From CBDESM01 sp965242485 (GTDB lineage: Bacteria > Chloroflexota > Dehalococcoidia > Bin125), in the NCBI GenBank assembly GCA_965242485.1, contig CBDESM010000003.1, forward strand, positions 248,001 through 312,000: 64,000 nucleotides of DNA, given 5' to 3'. The notes under the pieces are model-generated. The model did not search any database. It saw nothing but the letters and a program-made list of their open reading frames with translations, and had not been told where the DNA came from. A program made the position numbers and the translations under genes. Shown one piece after another: positions 7,487 to 18,249 of the stretch (positions are counted from its first letter, which is position 1; each line of letters opens with the position of its first letter).

Positions 7487-10447
7487 ATGCTGCTGCCGTC
7501 GATCGTGCGGCAGGTCTCGGGCAGCTGGCGCGAGGACGACGAGCCGCAGAACGTGCCGCCGTCGGACGAGGGCCGTTCGGGCGATCTCGGCCCGCCGCCG
7601 GCGCTGTTCCGCGAAGGGCTCGGCGGAGGCGGCGGCGACGCGCCCGTCGAGGAGGGCGGCGGGGAGCGGGAAGGCCCGCGGCGCTGGCCCGCGATCATCG
7701 GCATCGGCACCGCGATCCTGGTGCTGATCGTCTTGGTCAACATCGGCGTGGGCGTGTTCGTGGACCGGCTCTGGTTCGCCGAGCTGGGCTACCGCGGCGT
7801 GTTCGACACGCGCATCGGCGCGCAGATCTGGCTCTTCTTCGCCGGCTTCGGGGTCGCCGCCGCGGTGATCGGCGGGACCCTGTTCGCTGCTTGGCGGCTG
7901 CCGATCGAGGCGCTGGCGGAGCCGCTCGAGATCCCCGGCGTGGGCCGGCTGATCGGCGTGATCGCGACGGTCGCGACGGTGCTGCTGGCGGTCGTCTTCG
8001 GTTCGATCGCGTCGAGCAATTGGGAATTGATCCTGCAGCACCTCAACGCGGAGCCGTTCGGCGTGCGGGATCCGCAGTTCGACCGCGACATCGGCTTCTA
8101 CGTGTTCAATTTGGAGGCGCTGCAATTCATCCGCGGCTGGGCGACGGGGCTGGGCATCGTGGCGCTGCTGGGCACGGCCGCGCTCTACGGGGCGCGGCTG
8201 CTGCTGCACCGCGGCGCGGCGCGCTCGACCCTGCCCGTCCGCCTGCACGTCGCCGTGCTGATGGCGATCGTGCTGGGGCTGTTCGTCTGGAGCTACTGGC
8301 TGGCGCGGCTCGAGCTGGCCGTCAGCCCGGGCGGGTTCGTCTTCGGCGCGACCTATACGGACGACAACGTGCGGGCGCCGGCGCAGCTGGTGAAGATGGC
8401 GGCGGCGATCATCGCGGCCGGCGCGGTGCTGGCCTGGCCGTTCCACCAGCGGCTGCGGCTGGCGGCGCTGCCGCTGGCCGGCTTGGCCGCGGTCACGATC
8501 ATCGGCAGCGCGATCGTGCCGGCGGCGGTGCAGCGCTTCACCGTCGAGCCGAACGAATTGACCCGCGAGACGCCGTACATCGAGCGCAACATCGAGGCGA
8601 CCCGCGCCGCCTTCGGGCTGGATCAGATCGAGGAGCGCGAGTTCCCCGCGAACGACGCGGTCTCCGACCAGGATCTCGAGACCAATCCCGAAGCGCTCGC
8701 CAACGTGCGGCTCTGGGACCACCGCCCGCTGCGCGATACGTTGAACACGATCCAGACGATCCGGCCGCTCTACCTCTTCCATGACGTCGATGTCGATCGC
8801 TACATCGCGGGCGGCGAGGAGCAGCAGGTGTTCGTCGCGGCGCGCGAGCTGTCGCAGGCCAACTTGCAGCCGAACCAGCAGTCGTGGGTCAACCGGCGGC
8901 TGCAGTACACGCACGGTTTCGGCGTCGCGATGACGCCGGTCGACGTGGTCACGACATCGGGCGAACCGGAGCTGTGGATCTCGAACATCCCGCCCGAGGT
9001 GCGCGAGACGGAGACCAGCGGCGAGCTGGACCTCGAGATCGTCCAGCCGCGCATCTACTACGGCGAGGAGACCGATTCCTACGTGATCGCGAATACGAAT
9101 ACGGCGGAGTTCGATTATCCGCTGAGCGGCGACGAGCTGGCCGATTCGGGCGACGCGAACCAGGCGACGACGCGGTACTCCGGCGAGGGCGGCGTGAAGC
9201 TGGGCGGATTCCTGCGGCGGCTGATCTTCGCTTGGGAGTTCACCGATACGAACATCTTGATTTCGGGCTCGCTCTCGAGCGACAGCCGCATCCTGTTCCG
9301 GCGCTTGATCCAGGAGCGGGTGACGGCGCTGGCCCCGTTCCTGCGGCTGGACAATGACCCGTACATCGTCGTGGGCGAGGACGGGCACCTGTACTGGATC
9401 CAGGATGCGTACACCAGTACTGATCGGTATCCCTACTCGCAGCCGCATCAGGACGGGTTCAACTACATCAGCAATTCGGTCAAGGCGGTGATCGATGCGT
9501 ACGACGGGACGGTCGATCTGTACATCGTCGATCCGGACGATCCGATCATCAACGTGTGGAGCAATGTCTTCCCGGACCTGCTGAAGCCGGCTTCGGAGTT
9601 CCCGCAGGATCTGGTGGCGCACTGGCGCTACCCGCAGGATATGTTCCAGTACCAGGCGGATCAGTACATCACGTACCACTTGGAATCGCCGCGGGCGCTG
9701 TTCACGCGGGAGGACTCGTGGGCGATTCCGCAGGAGCTGTTCCAAGAGCAGCAGATCGACGTGGAGCCGTATTACGTGACGCTGCGGCTGCCGGATTCGG
9801 ACGCGCCGGAGTTCCTGCTGATCCTGCCGTTCACGCCGCGCAACCGGATCAACAGCATCGCGTGGCTGGCCGGCCGCAGCGATGGCGAAAATTACGGGCG
9901 TTTGTTCGCATTCCGCTTCCCCGCGAACAAGAACGTGGACGGTCCGCTGCAGATCGAGAACCGGATCGATCAGGACGTCGAGATCAGCCGCCAGTTCACG
10001 CTGCTGGGACAGCAGGGCAGCGAGGTGATCCGGGGCAACCTGCTGTTCGTGCCGGTGGGCGATTCGTACGTGTACGTGGAGCCGATCTACCTGCGGGCGG
10101 AGAACGGGCGCTTCCCGCAGTTGAAGGCGGTGATCGTGGTCAACGGCGACACGATCGCGTACGAGGAGACGTTCGCGGAAGCGGTCTCGGTGGCGTTGGC
10201 GGGCGCGGGCGGCGCGCCGGCGGCGCCGTCCGCGGCTGCGGAGGACGAGGAAGAGGAACCGGCGGCGGAGCCGCGGCCCGCGCCGGCGGAGGTGACGTCG
10301 TCGGATGTGGGCGAGCTGGCGGACGAGGCGCAACGCTGGTTCGACGAAGCGCTGCGGCGCTTGCAGGCGGGCGACTTCGCGGGCTACGGCGAGGCGATCG
10401 ACCAGCTCGGCGCGGTGCTGGAACGCTTGCAGTCGGTCTCCGAGTAG
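7487..10447 (+). CDS. UPF0182 family large membrane protein
   Basis: This 986-residue protein of unknown function has an acidic N-terminal tail, about seven membrane helices in the first 330 residues (the first at 68-90) and a very long extracytoplasmic domain. Landmarks are VDRLWFAELGYRGVF, SQPHQDGFNYISNSVKAV and TPRNRINSIAWLAGRSDG, matching UPF0182 (COG1615). Residues from about 905 are Ala/Pro/Glu-rich and end in a helical segment rich in Asp and Glu. The ATG at 7487 is chosen because GGGGGA lies just upstream; the open frame runs further back into argB. Its place between argB and argD does not indicate a role in arginine synthesis. Confidence 0.9.
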   Translation: MLLPSIVRQVSGSWREDDEPQNVPPSDEGRSGDLGPPPALFREGLGGGGGDAPVEEGGGEREGPRRWPAIIGIGTAILVLIVLVNIGVGVFVDRLWFAELGYRGVFDTRIGAQIWLFFAGFGVAAAVIGGTLFAAWRLPIEALAEPLEIPGVGRLIGVIATVATVLLAVVFGSIASSNWELILQHLNAEPFGVRDPQFDRDIGFYVFNLEALQFIRGWATGLGIVALLGTAALYGARLLLHRGAARSTLPVRLHVAVLMAIVLGLFVWSYWLARLELAVSPGGFVFGATYTDDNVRAPAQLVKMAAAIIAAGAVLAWPFHQRLRLAALPLAGLAAVTIIGSAIVPAAVQRFTVEPNELTRETPYIERNIEATRAAFGLDQIEEREFPANDAVSDQDLETNPEALANVRLWDHRPLRDTLNTIQTIRPLYLFHDVDVDRYIAGGEEQQVFVAARELSQANLQPNQQSWVNRRLQYTHGFGVAMTPVDVVTTSGEPELWISNIPPEVRETETSGELDLEIVQPRIYYGEETDSYVIANTNTAEFDYPLSGDELADSGDANQATTRYSGEGGVKLGGFLRRLIFAWEFTDTNILISGSLSSDSRILFRRLIQERVTALAPFLRLDNDPYIVVGEDGHLYWIQDAYTSTDRYPYSQPHQDGFNYISNSVKAVIDAYDGTVDLYIVDPDDPIINVWSNVFPDLLKPASEFPQDLVAHWRYPQDMFQYQADQYITYHLESPRALFTREDSWAIPQELFQEQQIDVEPYYVTLRLPDSDAPEFLLILPFTPRNRINSIAWLAGRSDGENYGRLFAFRFPANKNVDGPLQIENRIDQDVEISRQFTLLGQQGSEVIRGNLLFVPVGDSYVYVEPIYLRAENGRFPQLKAVIVVNGDTIAYEETFAEAVSVALAGAGGAPAAPSAAAEDEEEEPAAEPRPAPAEVTSSDVGELADEAQRWFDEALRRLQAGDFAGYGEAIDQLGAVLERLQSVSE

Positions 10448-10592
10448 CGCGCCGAGAAACCGGGCGGCTTGCGCGACGCGAGCGCCCGATAGACGCACTG
10501 ATCGCGCTCGCGTAGCCTTGATCGCGGCCCGAGGCGCGGCGATGCCCGCGGTCGGCCGTCGCGCGCCGCGCGGGGGCCGGGAACGGGCGCGG

Positions 10593-11786
10593 ATGGAGCA
10601 GCCGATGCCGACCACCGCTGAACGGGAAGCCGCCGTCTTCATGATGTCGGCCGGGCGCCTGCCGCTGACGCTGGTGCGCGGCGAGGGGACCAAGGTCTGG
10701 GACGACGAGGGCAACGAGTACCTCGACTTCGTGGCCGGGATCGCGTCCGACGCGCTGGGGCATTCGCACCCGGCCGTGGTCGAGGCGGCGCGCGAGCAGA
10801 TCGGCACGCTGACCCACGTCTCGAACTATTTCTACACGCTGCCGCAGCTGGACTTGGCCGAGCGGGTGCTGCGGCTGAGCGGGATGCACCGCATCTTCTT
10901 CGTCAACAGCGGCGCCGAGGCGACCGAGGGAGCGATCAAGATCGGGCGCAAGTGGGGCCGCACGCGGCGCGACGGGGCGACCGAGATCATCGCGACGACG
11001 GAGAGCTTCCACGGGCGCACGCTGGCCTCGGTCTCGGCGACGGGGACGCCGCGCTACTCGGAGCCGTTCGGGCCGGTCGAGGGCTTCCGCCACGTGCCGT
11101 TCAACGACGCCGACGCGGTGCGCGCGGCGGTCGGGCCGCAGACGGCGGCCGTGCTGGTCGAGCCGCTGCAGGGGGAGGGCGGCGTCAACGTCGCGGATCC
11201 GGGCTACCTGCGGGCGCTGCGCGGGATCTGCGACGAGCACGACCTGCTGCTGATGCTGGACGAGGTGCAGACCGGGATCGGGCGGACGGGCAAGATGTTC
11301 GCGTTCCAGCACGAGGGGGTGCTGCCGGACGTGATGGCGCTGGCCAAGGGGCTGGGCAGCGGCGTGCCGATCGGGGCGATCGTCGCCTCTGAACGGGGCG
11401 ACATCCTCGAGCCGGGCGACCACGGCTCGACCTTCGGCGGGCAGCCGTTCACCACGGCGGTGGCGGACGCGGTGGTGCGCACGGTCGAGGAGGAGGACCT
11501 GCCGGCCCAGGCGGCGGAGCGCGGCGCGCAGCTGATGGACGGCATCCGCGGCCTGCAGGACACTCATGCGGTGATCGATAGCGCGCGGGGGATGGGCCTG
11601 CTCTGCGCGGTGCAGTTCAACGCGGACATCGGGCCGGCGCTGGTGGCGGCCTGCCGCGAGCGGGGGCTGATCTGCAACGTGGTCAAGCCGAACGTGCTGC
11701 GGCTGGTGCCGCCGCTGACCGTGAGCGAGGACGAGATCGACGCCGCCGTGGGCATCATCGGCGACGCGCTGGCATCGCTCGACTAA
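10593..11786 (+). CDS. argD: acetylornithine aminotransferase
   Basis: This PLP-dependent class III aminotransferase makes N-acetylornithine, arginine step four. Motifs are FVNSGAEATEGAIK (103-116), ESFHGRTLASVSATG (137-151), LMLDEVQTGIGRTG (220-233) and the Schiff-base lysine K252 in ALAKGLGSGVPIGAI. The ATG at 10593 gives 397 residues, the normal length, whereas the open frame continues far upstream into the preceding gene. A 145-base gap separates it from the UPF0182 gene, and argG follows after 34 bases. Confidence 0.93.
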   Translation: MEQPMPTTAEREAAVFMMSAGRLPLTLVRGEGTKVWDDEGNEYLDFVAGIASDALGHSHPAVVEAAREQIGTLTHVSNYFYTLPQLDLAERVLRLSGMHRIFFVNSGAEATEGAIKIGRKWGRTRRDGATEIIATTESFHGRTLASVSATGTPRYSEPFGPVEGFRHVPFNDADAVRAAVGPQTAAVLVEPLQGEGGVNVADPGYLRALRGICDEHDLLLMLDEVQTGIGRTGKMFAFQHEGVLPDVMALAKGLGSGVPIGAIVASERGDILEPGDHGSTFGGQPFTTAVADAVVRTVEEEDLPAQAAERGAQLMDGIRGLQDTHAVIDSARGMGLLCAVQFNADIGPALVAACRERGLICNVVKPNVLRLVPPLTVSEDEIDAAVGIIGDALASLD

Positions 11787-11820
11787 GCCGGGACCGACCG
11801 GCCACTGAAGGAGATTCCCC

Positions 11821-13074
11821 GTGCCCAAGAGTGACGAAAAGCGGGTCGTGCTGGCCTACTCCGGCGGGCTCGACACTTCGGTGGTGACGCGCTGGCTGGT
11901 CGAGCACGGCTGGGACGTGACCTGCCTGACCGCGGACATGGGCTTCCTGGAGGCCGATGCGGACCTGGAGCGGCGGGCGCTGGCGGCGGGGGCGACGCGG
12001 TTCGAGATGCGCGATCTGCGCGACGAATTCGCGCGGCTGTTCATCTTCCCGGCGCTGATGGCGGGCGCGCTCTACGAGGGCCGCTACCCGCTGGCGACGG
12101 CGCTGGCGCGGCCGCTGATCGCCAAGGCGCTGGTCGACGCGGCGCGGGAGCACGGCGCGACGGCGGTCGCGCACGGCTGCACGGGCAAGGGCAACGACCA
12201 GGTGCGGTTCGACGTTTCCGTGCAGGCGCTCGCGCCCGACCTGCAGATCCTGGCGCCCGTGCGCGAGTGGGAGCTGACCACGCGCGAGTCGGAAATCGTC
12301 TACGCGCAGGCGCACGACATCCCGATCACGGTGAGCAAGGAGAAGCAGTACTCGACCGACGAGAACCTCTGGGGCCGCTCGGTCGAGGCAGGGCCGCTCG
12401 AGGACCCGTGGGCGGAGCCGCAGGACGACGTCTGGGAGTGGACGGTCAGCCCGGAGGACGCGCCGGACGAGCCGGAGTACGTCGAGATCGGCTTCGAGGC
12501 GGGCCAGCCCGTGTCGCTGGACGGCGAGGAGATGGAGCCGGTGGCGCTGATCACGCGGATGCACGAGCTGGCGGGGCGGCACGGGGTGGGGCGGATCGAC
12601 ATGGTCGAGGACCGCCTGGTCGGCATCAAGTCGCGCGAGGTCTACGAGGCGCCGGCGGCGACGGCGCTGCACGCGGCGCACGGGGCGCTGGAGGCGCTGA
12701 CCCTGAGCAAGCAGCAGCAGCGGCTCAAGCACCTGCTGATGGAGGACTACGCCGACCTGATCTACAACGGACTCTGGTTCACGGCGGTGCACCAGGACAT
12801 GGCGGCGGCGACGGCCTCGATGCAGCGGCACGTGACCGGCGCGGCGCGGCTGAAGCTCTACAAGGGCCAGGCGACGGCGGTCGGCGTGCAGAGCGATTAC
12901 TCGCTCTACCAGTACAACCTCGCCACCTACGACGAGGGCGACGTGTTCGACCAAACCTCGGCCGTCGGCTTCATCGACATCTGGGGCCTCCCCGTCCGCG
13001 TGCAAGCCCAGCAGCAGCTGCTCAAGCAGCCCGGCGGCCCGCTCTCGCTCACGGACCCAAGCGCGTCCGAGTAG
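11821..13074 (+). CDS. argG: argininosuccinate synthase
   Basis: ArgG condenses citrulline and aspartate with ATP. The PP-loop is VVLAYSGGLDTSV near the N terminus (residues 9-21), and the conserved substrate segments HGCTGKGNDQVRFD (about 119-132) and KEKQYSTDENLWGRSVEAG (about 174-192) are intact. It is 417 residues. Translation starts at GTG with AAGGAGA upstream. The citrulline-forming argF is not in the window. The next genes in the same direction are the small exported proteins, after 287 bases. Confidence 0.95.
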   Translation: MPKSDEKRVVLAYSGGLDTSVVTRWLVEHGWDVTCLTADMGFLEADADLERRALAAGATRFEMRDLRDEFARLFIFPALMAGALYEGRYPLATALARPLIAKALVDAAREHGATAVAHGCTGKGNDQVRFDVSVQALAPDLQILAPVREWELTTRESEIVYAQAHDIPITVSKEKQYSTDENLWGRSVEAGPLEDPWAEPQDDVWEWTVSPEDAPDEPEYVEIGFEAGQPVSLDGEEMEPVALITRMHELAGRHGVGRIDMVEDRLVGIKSREVYEAPAATALHAAHGALEALTLSKQQQRLKHLLMEDYADLIYNGLWFTAVHQDMAAATASMQRHVTGAARLKLYKGQATAVGVQSDYSLYQYNLATYDEGDVFDQTSAVGFIDIWGLPVRVQAQQQLLKQPGGPLSLTDPSASE

Positions 13075-13361
13075 CCCACACCGGCAAGCCTGCGACGGCG
13101 CAAACCCTGCAAAACACCGTTCGTCCGCGTCCAGCGGGCCCGTCTGCCGCGACTTGGAGACCGGCGTCCCCAGCTACAAAAGAGTCAGCAGAGATTCGGC
13201 TCCGAAGTTTCCAGCGTAGGGATGCGATTTCGTCATCGGGCGGCACGAAATCGCTCTGTAGTCCACGACACAGGCAACAGATTCTTGCAATTTGACAACC
13301 CGAGTCGCCGGGTATCTGCTGGCAATGTCTCGCAGGCCACAGCTCCGAAAGCGAGGTCGAG
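13075..13361. other. intergenic region after argG
   Basis: No convincing coding frame is seen in these 287 bases. Base composition is visibly less GC-rich than argG. The downstream part contains a possible promoter, listed separately. It separates argG from five small genes and may mark an insertion edge. No obvious hairpin-plus-T-tract terminator follows argG. Confidence 0.5.
13292..13318 (+). promoter_or_regulatory. possible sigma-70-type promoter for the exported-protein genes
   Basis: A TTGACA hexamer at 13292-13297 is followed after 15 bases by TATCTG at 13313-13318, about 44 bases before the first small gene. The -35 match is perfect, but the spacing is shorter than the preferred 17 and the -10 is weak. 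This is a suggestion from pattern only. Confidence 0.3.
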
Positions 13362-13751
13362 ATGAGACGCCTCAGCAAGACCGCCAGCCTCTTCGGGATC
13401 GGAGCCATCGCCCTCATCTTCGCTGTCCTCACCACGGTCGCCGCGCCCAGCACGGCGTCCGCGGACGGGCCCGGTGAATCGCGAACATCCAGCATTGAGC
13501 CTCGGGAGCAGTGCTCGGTTTCCACTTTCACGCGGCGAGTCACCACGTACGAGCACGTGTTCGCGGCGGCCAGGATCAACGGCATCTGCGGAACGCTCTG
13601 CACGCTCTATCTCCTGGTCACGTTCGAAACCGTAGAACGCACGATCTGCGGCTCTGAGATCACGGAGCGGGTCCTGAGCTCAGTGACCGACAGGTTCAAC
13701 ACGGGGACGCAGTTCGACCCTGACGCGGATCAAAGCGAATGCGGCGCCTGA
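13362..13751 (+). CDS. small exported Cys-containing protein, family unknown (1 of 5)
   Basis: This 129-residue protein starts with a signal peptide containing SLFGIGAIALIFAVL and a likely cleavage after ASA (33-35). The mature part has five cysteines, including GICGTLC and TICGSE, suggesting disulfides outside the cytoplasm. Its signal segment SLFGIG also occurs in the exported protein at 14392, so the leaders are related even though the mature part lacks the WPxD motif of the next three proteins. An AG-rich ribosome site (GAGGTCGAG) precedes the ATG. I do not recognise a family. Confidence 0.7.
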   Translation: MRRLSKTASLFGIGAIALIFAVLTTVAAPSTASADGPGESRTSSIEPREQCSVSTFTRRVTTYEHVFAAARINGICGTLCTLYLLVTFETVERTICGSEITERVLSSVTDRFNTGTQFDPDADQSECGA

Positions 13752-13791
13752 GCGGGCGAAACTGCATCGAATCATTCGAGGGGGGTGTGGG

Positions 13792-14319
13792 ATGGCAGGG
13801 AAGAATCAGTGGAGCCGCATCATCTTCGGGATCGCCTTGCTGGGTTGCGGCGGTGCGGCAATTGCGGGGCTGCTTCTCACCGGTGCGCTGGACTCCAGCG
13901 CGGGGGCGCAGTCGCGCGATTGCCTCTCGCGACGCGAGTACATCGTCAACCCGCGCACGGTCAGCTACCAGTTCCACGACCAGCAGGACGGGAAGGTCCG
14001 AGTCGAGCGCTGGTACTCGGAGACGGAAGAAACGTGGCTAGTGCAAACCTGCGATGAGGGCCGCAAGAAGCGGAGAAGCCTGCAAGACCGGGTCGACCAG
14101 TCGTGGATGGGGTGGGCGAAAGTCTGGCCGGATGACTTCGCCGAGGGCGCCATCGAGCGGGGCTGGAGCGAGGCAGTGATCGCGCAGTGCAGCGAACCTC
14201 GGCACCTGATCGGCCGCGGGTGGCCGCGCGTCAACACGTGCTGGCGGGTGGTGTTCGCCGTGGTCGAGGGCCGGGCGCCGTCCTTCCTGTCTCCCAGCAT
14301 GCGGATGCCGCCCGAGTAA
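13792..14319 (+). CDS. exported protein with WPxD[FY]-GW-C motif, family unknown (2 of 5)
   Basis: This 175-residue protein has one N-terminal hydrophobic segment (about 9-32), a signal peptide or anchor. The exported part has W74-x3-T78-x2-T81-W82, then C87, WPDDF at 112-116, G124-W125 and C133, and ends with RMPPE. The same residues at the same spacing occur in the next two proteins, giving a shared fold of probable disulfide-stabilised type. GAGGGGG lies upstream of the ATG. It follows the previous gene by 40 bases. Function unknown. Confidence 0.75.
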   Translation: MAGKNQWSRIIFGIALLGCGGAAIAGLLLTGALDSSAGAQSRDCLSRREYIVNPRTVSYQFHDQQDGKVRVERWYSETEETWLVQTCDEGRKKRRSLQDRVDQSWMGWAKVWPDDFAEGAIERGWSEAVIAQCSEPRHLIGRGWPRVNTCWRVVFAVVEGRAPSFLSPSMRMPPE

Positions 14320-14391
14320 CGGCGAAAGAACCGCGGCGCGCGCCGGCATTGGTCCGGCGGCCCGGGAAAGGACGGACGGAAGGAGGCCGAA

Positions 14392-15138
14392 ATGAAACGC
14401 ATCGGCAAAGCAATCAGCCTCTTCGGGATCGGAGTCGCGGCGCTTGTAATCGCGGCCGGAGCTTGCAGCGATTCGATCGAGCGGGCGGAGCTAGTTGGCC
14501 ACGAAGACACCGCCGACAAGACAGCTGCCACCTCACCGGAGACCACTGCCAAAAGCTGCCCGGCGGGGTTCACGATCGCAGAGCCCAACCCGAGCGGCGA
14601 CGCGATCGAATGGGCTACTAAAGACGACGGGACGTTGAGCGTGCGGCGATGGAGTTCGCGCACGCTCAAGACGTACAGCGCGGAGCAGTGCGGCGATGCG
14701 CCCGCGGGCAGCCTCGTACGGGCGCGCACCGGCCGCCAGCTGGTCTGGGAGAAGACCTGGCCCGACGACTTCCGCGAGGACGCAGTCCGCTTGGGCTGGC
14801 CAGAGGGGATGGTCGACCGCTGCAGCGCCCTCGGGCCGGACGATGAACTCGAACGCTTGATCTTCCTGCAGTGCGGAACGATGGAGCACGAACTCTTCCT
14901 CGACCCGCTCGACCTCGATATACGCGTGCCGCCGGAGGCGTTGCAACGGGGCCCGTTCATCGTGGCGGCAGCCGAAAGCGGGCGCTGGCAAGCGCGCCGG
15001 ATCACTTACTGCGCGGACCTGATTTTCGCGCGGAACCAGCCCAGGTCGTGGGACCAAAACGGGTCGGCTCCGTCCAGCCGGGACTGCTGGACGATGTACG
15101 AAGACGCGCACGCCCGACACGTCGCCACCAGAACCTGA
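14392..15138 (+). CDS. exported, possibly lipid-anchored WPxD[FY]-GW-C protein (3 of 5)
   Basis: This 248-residue protein has a leader sharing SLFGIG with the first gene of the set and a cysteine at C25 (AAGAC) that could be a lipidation site, though the box is imperfect. The exported part shows W87-x3-T91-x2-T94-Y95, C100, WPDDF at 123-127, G135-W136, C144, C161 and RVPPE at 178-182. Spacing matches the neighbouring paralogues: 21 residues from the WP tryptophan to the cysteine. A strong GGAGG precedes the ATG. About 65 residues beyond RVPPE have no counterpart in the other members. Function unknown. Confidence 0.75.
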   Translation: MKRIGKAISLFGIGVAALVIAAGACSDSIERAELVGHEDTADKTAATSPETTAKSCPAGFTIAEPNPSGDAIEWATKDDGTLSVRRWSSRTLKTYSAEQCGDAPAGSLVRARTGRQLVWEKTWPDDFREDAVRLGWPEGMVDRCSALGPDDELERLIFLQCGTMEHELFLDPLDLDIRVPPEALQRGPFIVAAAESGRWQARRITYCADLIFARNQPRSWDQNGSAPSSRDCWTMYEDAHARHVATRT

Positions 15139-15180
15139 GGCAGCAAGAGATCGGCCAGAGACGCGGGAAAGGACGAGACG

Positions 15181-15717
15181 ATGCAGAAGTTCAAGATCGA
15201 CAGGCGGATCGCTGCTGCCGCGCTGGCGGCCGCCGCGGCGGCAAGCGTCGCCGCCGCGGCCGTCCTCGGCTTCGGCGGAGGAGACACGGATACCACCACC
15301 GTCACGGAAACGGCATTCCACCAGCTCATCCCTGAGTTCCAGTCGGACGGCCAAGGCGGCGCCCATGTCGCTGTCTGGGAACACCTGACGGAGAAGACCT
15401 ACGAGGTGCGGGAGACGGAGACCCTGCGGGAGCGCCGTCTCGTCGACACCGTCGAGACGCGCCGGTTGGCCGGCGAGGGATCCTGGCCCGCGGACTACGT
15501 CGCCGCGGCACGCGCGAACGGCTGGGGGCTCGACCAGCTCAGCGCCTGCACCGAGTACCTGCTGCCACGGCCGGCCTCGGGCCGGGACGGCGATTCGGCT
15601 GCTAGCCACCTCGTCAACTACCAGTGCCGGACGCTGGCCTCGGGGATCGTCAGCGGCGATTTCGAGTCGCTCCGGAAGCGAGTGGGCGTCCTCGTCTTCG
15701 ATACTGCCTCGCCCTGA
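15181..15717 (+). CDS. exported WPxD[FY]-GW-C protein (4 of 5)
   Basis: This 178-residue protein has an Ala-rich hydrophobic leader at about 8-32. The mature part has W66-x3-T70-x2-T73-Y74, WPADY at 102-106, G114-W115, C123 and C149, in register with the two preceding proteins, though the cysteine following the first motif is missing. Thr-rich residues after the leader may be a linker. GGA-containing sequence lies upstream of the ATG, and the gap to the previous gene is 42 bases. Function unknown. Confidence 0.72.
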   Translation: MQKFKIDRRIAAAALAAAAAASVAAAAVLGFGGGDTDTTTVTETAFHQLIPEFQSDGQGGAHVAVWEHLTEKTYEVRETETLRERRLVDTVETRRLAGEGSWPADYVAAARANGWGLDQLSACTEYLLPRPASGRDGDSAASHLVNYQCRTLASGIVSGDFESLRKRVGVLVFDTASP

Positions 15718-15744
15718 AGAGCGCACACGAACGAGGAGGCTGAG

Positions 15745-16389
15745 ATGGCACAAGCGGACTGGCCCTCAAATGCCGGACGACTCGCGGGCTGGCTGGTCTT
15801 CGCAGCAGACGCGATCGGCGTGGCAACTGCCTCTCCCGAGTCAGTGATGATCGTCGATGCATCAACGGCAGCTGACGGGGCCCAGGCAGCAACCATCGAC
15901 CTCGCCCAGCCGCCCGCGGGGCAGGCTGCTCAGTGCCCTGATCGCCTCAACGAAGAGATTCCCGGCACCTCGACCGCGGAGGACCAGGCCTGGCACGGAG
16001 ACGGACAACTGCGGGAGTCCGGTGACGATGCCTGCAGCGTGCCCTACCCATCCCACCGCATGCCCCACCAGTCCCGGGAGCGTGCGAGACCGGAATATCC
16101 CGGCACGCTGGTGCTCCGGACTGAATCGGTCGAGGAGGCGCAGGAGTACTGCGAGACCCTCGCCCGGAGCGCACCCGAGGTCGCACTGTCCGATCCCGTT
16201 TGCATGATCAGGAACAACGACATCGTCCCCGTGCCCATGGGTCCGCTGCCGCAGCACCCCGGGCTCGACCGGGAGAGTCTCGTGCCGCCCGACGCTGAGG
16301 GCTGGGACTTCCTCCGGCGCTGGCGGCACGTACCGCCACGCGCGACACAACGGGATGGCCAGTCCTCTCGAGCATCGTCGACTGGCTAA
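15745..16389 (+). CDS. Cys-containing hypothetical protein at end of the exported set (5 of 5)
   Basis: This 214-residue protein follows the previous gene by 27 bases behind GAGGAGG. Its N-terminal hydrophobic stretch (LAGWLVFAADAIGVATA) is a weak signal. Four cysteines follow, with a late LVPPDAEGW that recalls the VPPE motif of two paralogues. The WPxD motif is absent, so homology with the others is uncertain and it may be degenerate. Codon use is less biased to GC-ending codons than in the arginine genes. Confidence 0.55.
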   Translation: MAQADWPSNAGRLAGWLVFAADAIGVATASPESVMIVDASTAADGAQAATIDLAQPPAGQAAQCPDRLNEEIPGTSTAEDQAWHGDGQLRESGDDACSVPYPSHRMPHQSRERARPEYPGTLVLRTESVEEAQEYCETLARSAPEVALSDPVCMIRNNDIVPVPMGPLPQHPGLDRESLVPPDAEGWDFLRRWRHVPPRATQRDGQSSRASSTG

Positions 16390-16471
16390 GTCGTGGTACC
16401 CGCGGCGCGCTAGGGCGAATGGGGATGCTCGGTTAAGATGCGGGGGAGGAAGCGGCCAAGCGAGGGACGGC

Positions 16472-16821
16472 ATGACGACGCAAGCGCCGGCGATCGAGGT
16501 GACGGTCGAGTACCAGTCGGCGGTGCCGACGGCAGGGGGGCCCGACGCGGCCGATTTCACGATCCGCCGGCCGAGCCAGGCGACGCTGGAGTGCGCGCTG
16601 TACCTCGCGCTGGACGCGAAGCAGGCGTTCGAGCAGCGCTGCGGCGCGCTTTCGGATGATGCCGTGCAGGCGGTGATCCGGGCGCTGGCCGACGCGCTCT
16701 ATCCGGAGTTCATCTCGGGCGGGGCCGAGCCGCCGGCGATCTGGACGGTGCGCGCGCGGGACCTGGGCGAGGAGCGGATCGCCGCGGTGATCGCGGCCGC
16801 CGGCCTGGCGCCGCTCGAAGC

Positions 16822-16825
<4 letters not shown>
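16472..16825 (+). CDS. small hypothetical protein coupled to argH
   Basis: This 117-residue soluble protein without signal or membrane segment is Ala-rich and probably alpha/beta. I do not recognise a family. Its stop overlaps the GTG start of argH (GTGA at 16822-16825), so the two are translationally coupled. The ATG at 16472 follows GAGGGA; the frame upstream is open but lacks a better start. Coupling suggests constant co-expression with argH but says nothing firm about function. Confidence 0.65.

Positions 16826-18245
<1,420 letters not shown>

Positions 18246-18249
<4 letters not shown>

Noticed and set aside
7454..10807. 1117-residue minus-strand frame opposite the UPF0182 gene
   Set aside because: Arg/His/Asp-rich with no domain; UPF0182 on the other strand is well supported.
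13049..13603. Minus-strand frame opposite the first small exported gene
   Set aside because: No ribosome site or family pattern; the plus-strand gene has a signal peptide and ribosome site.
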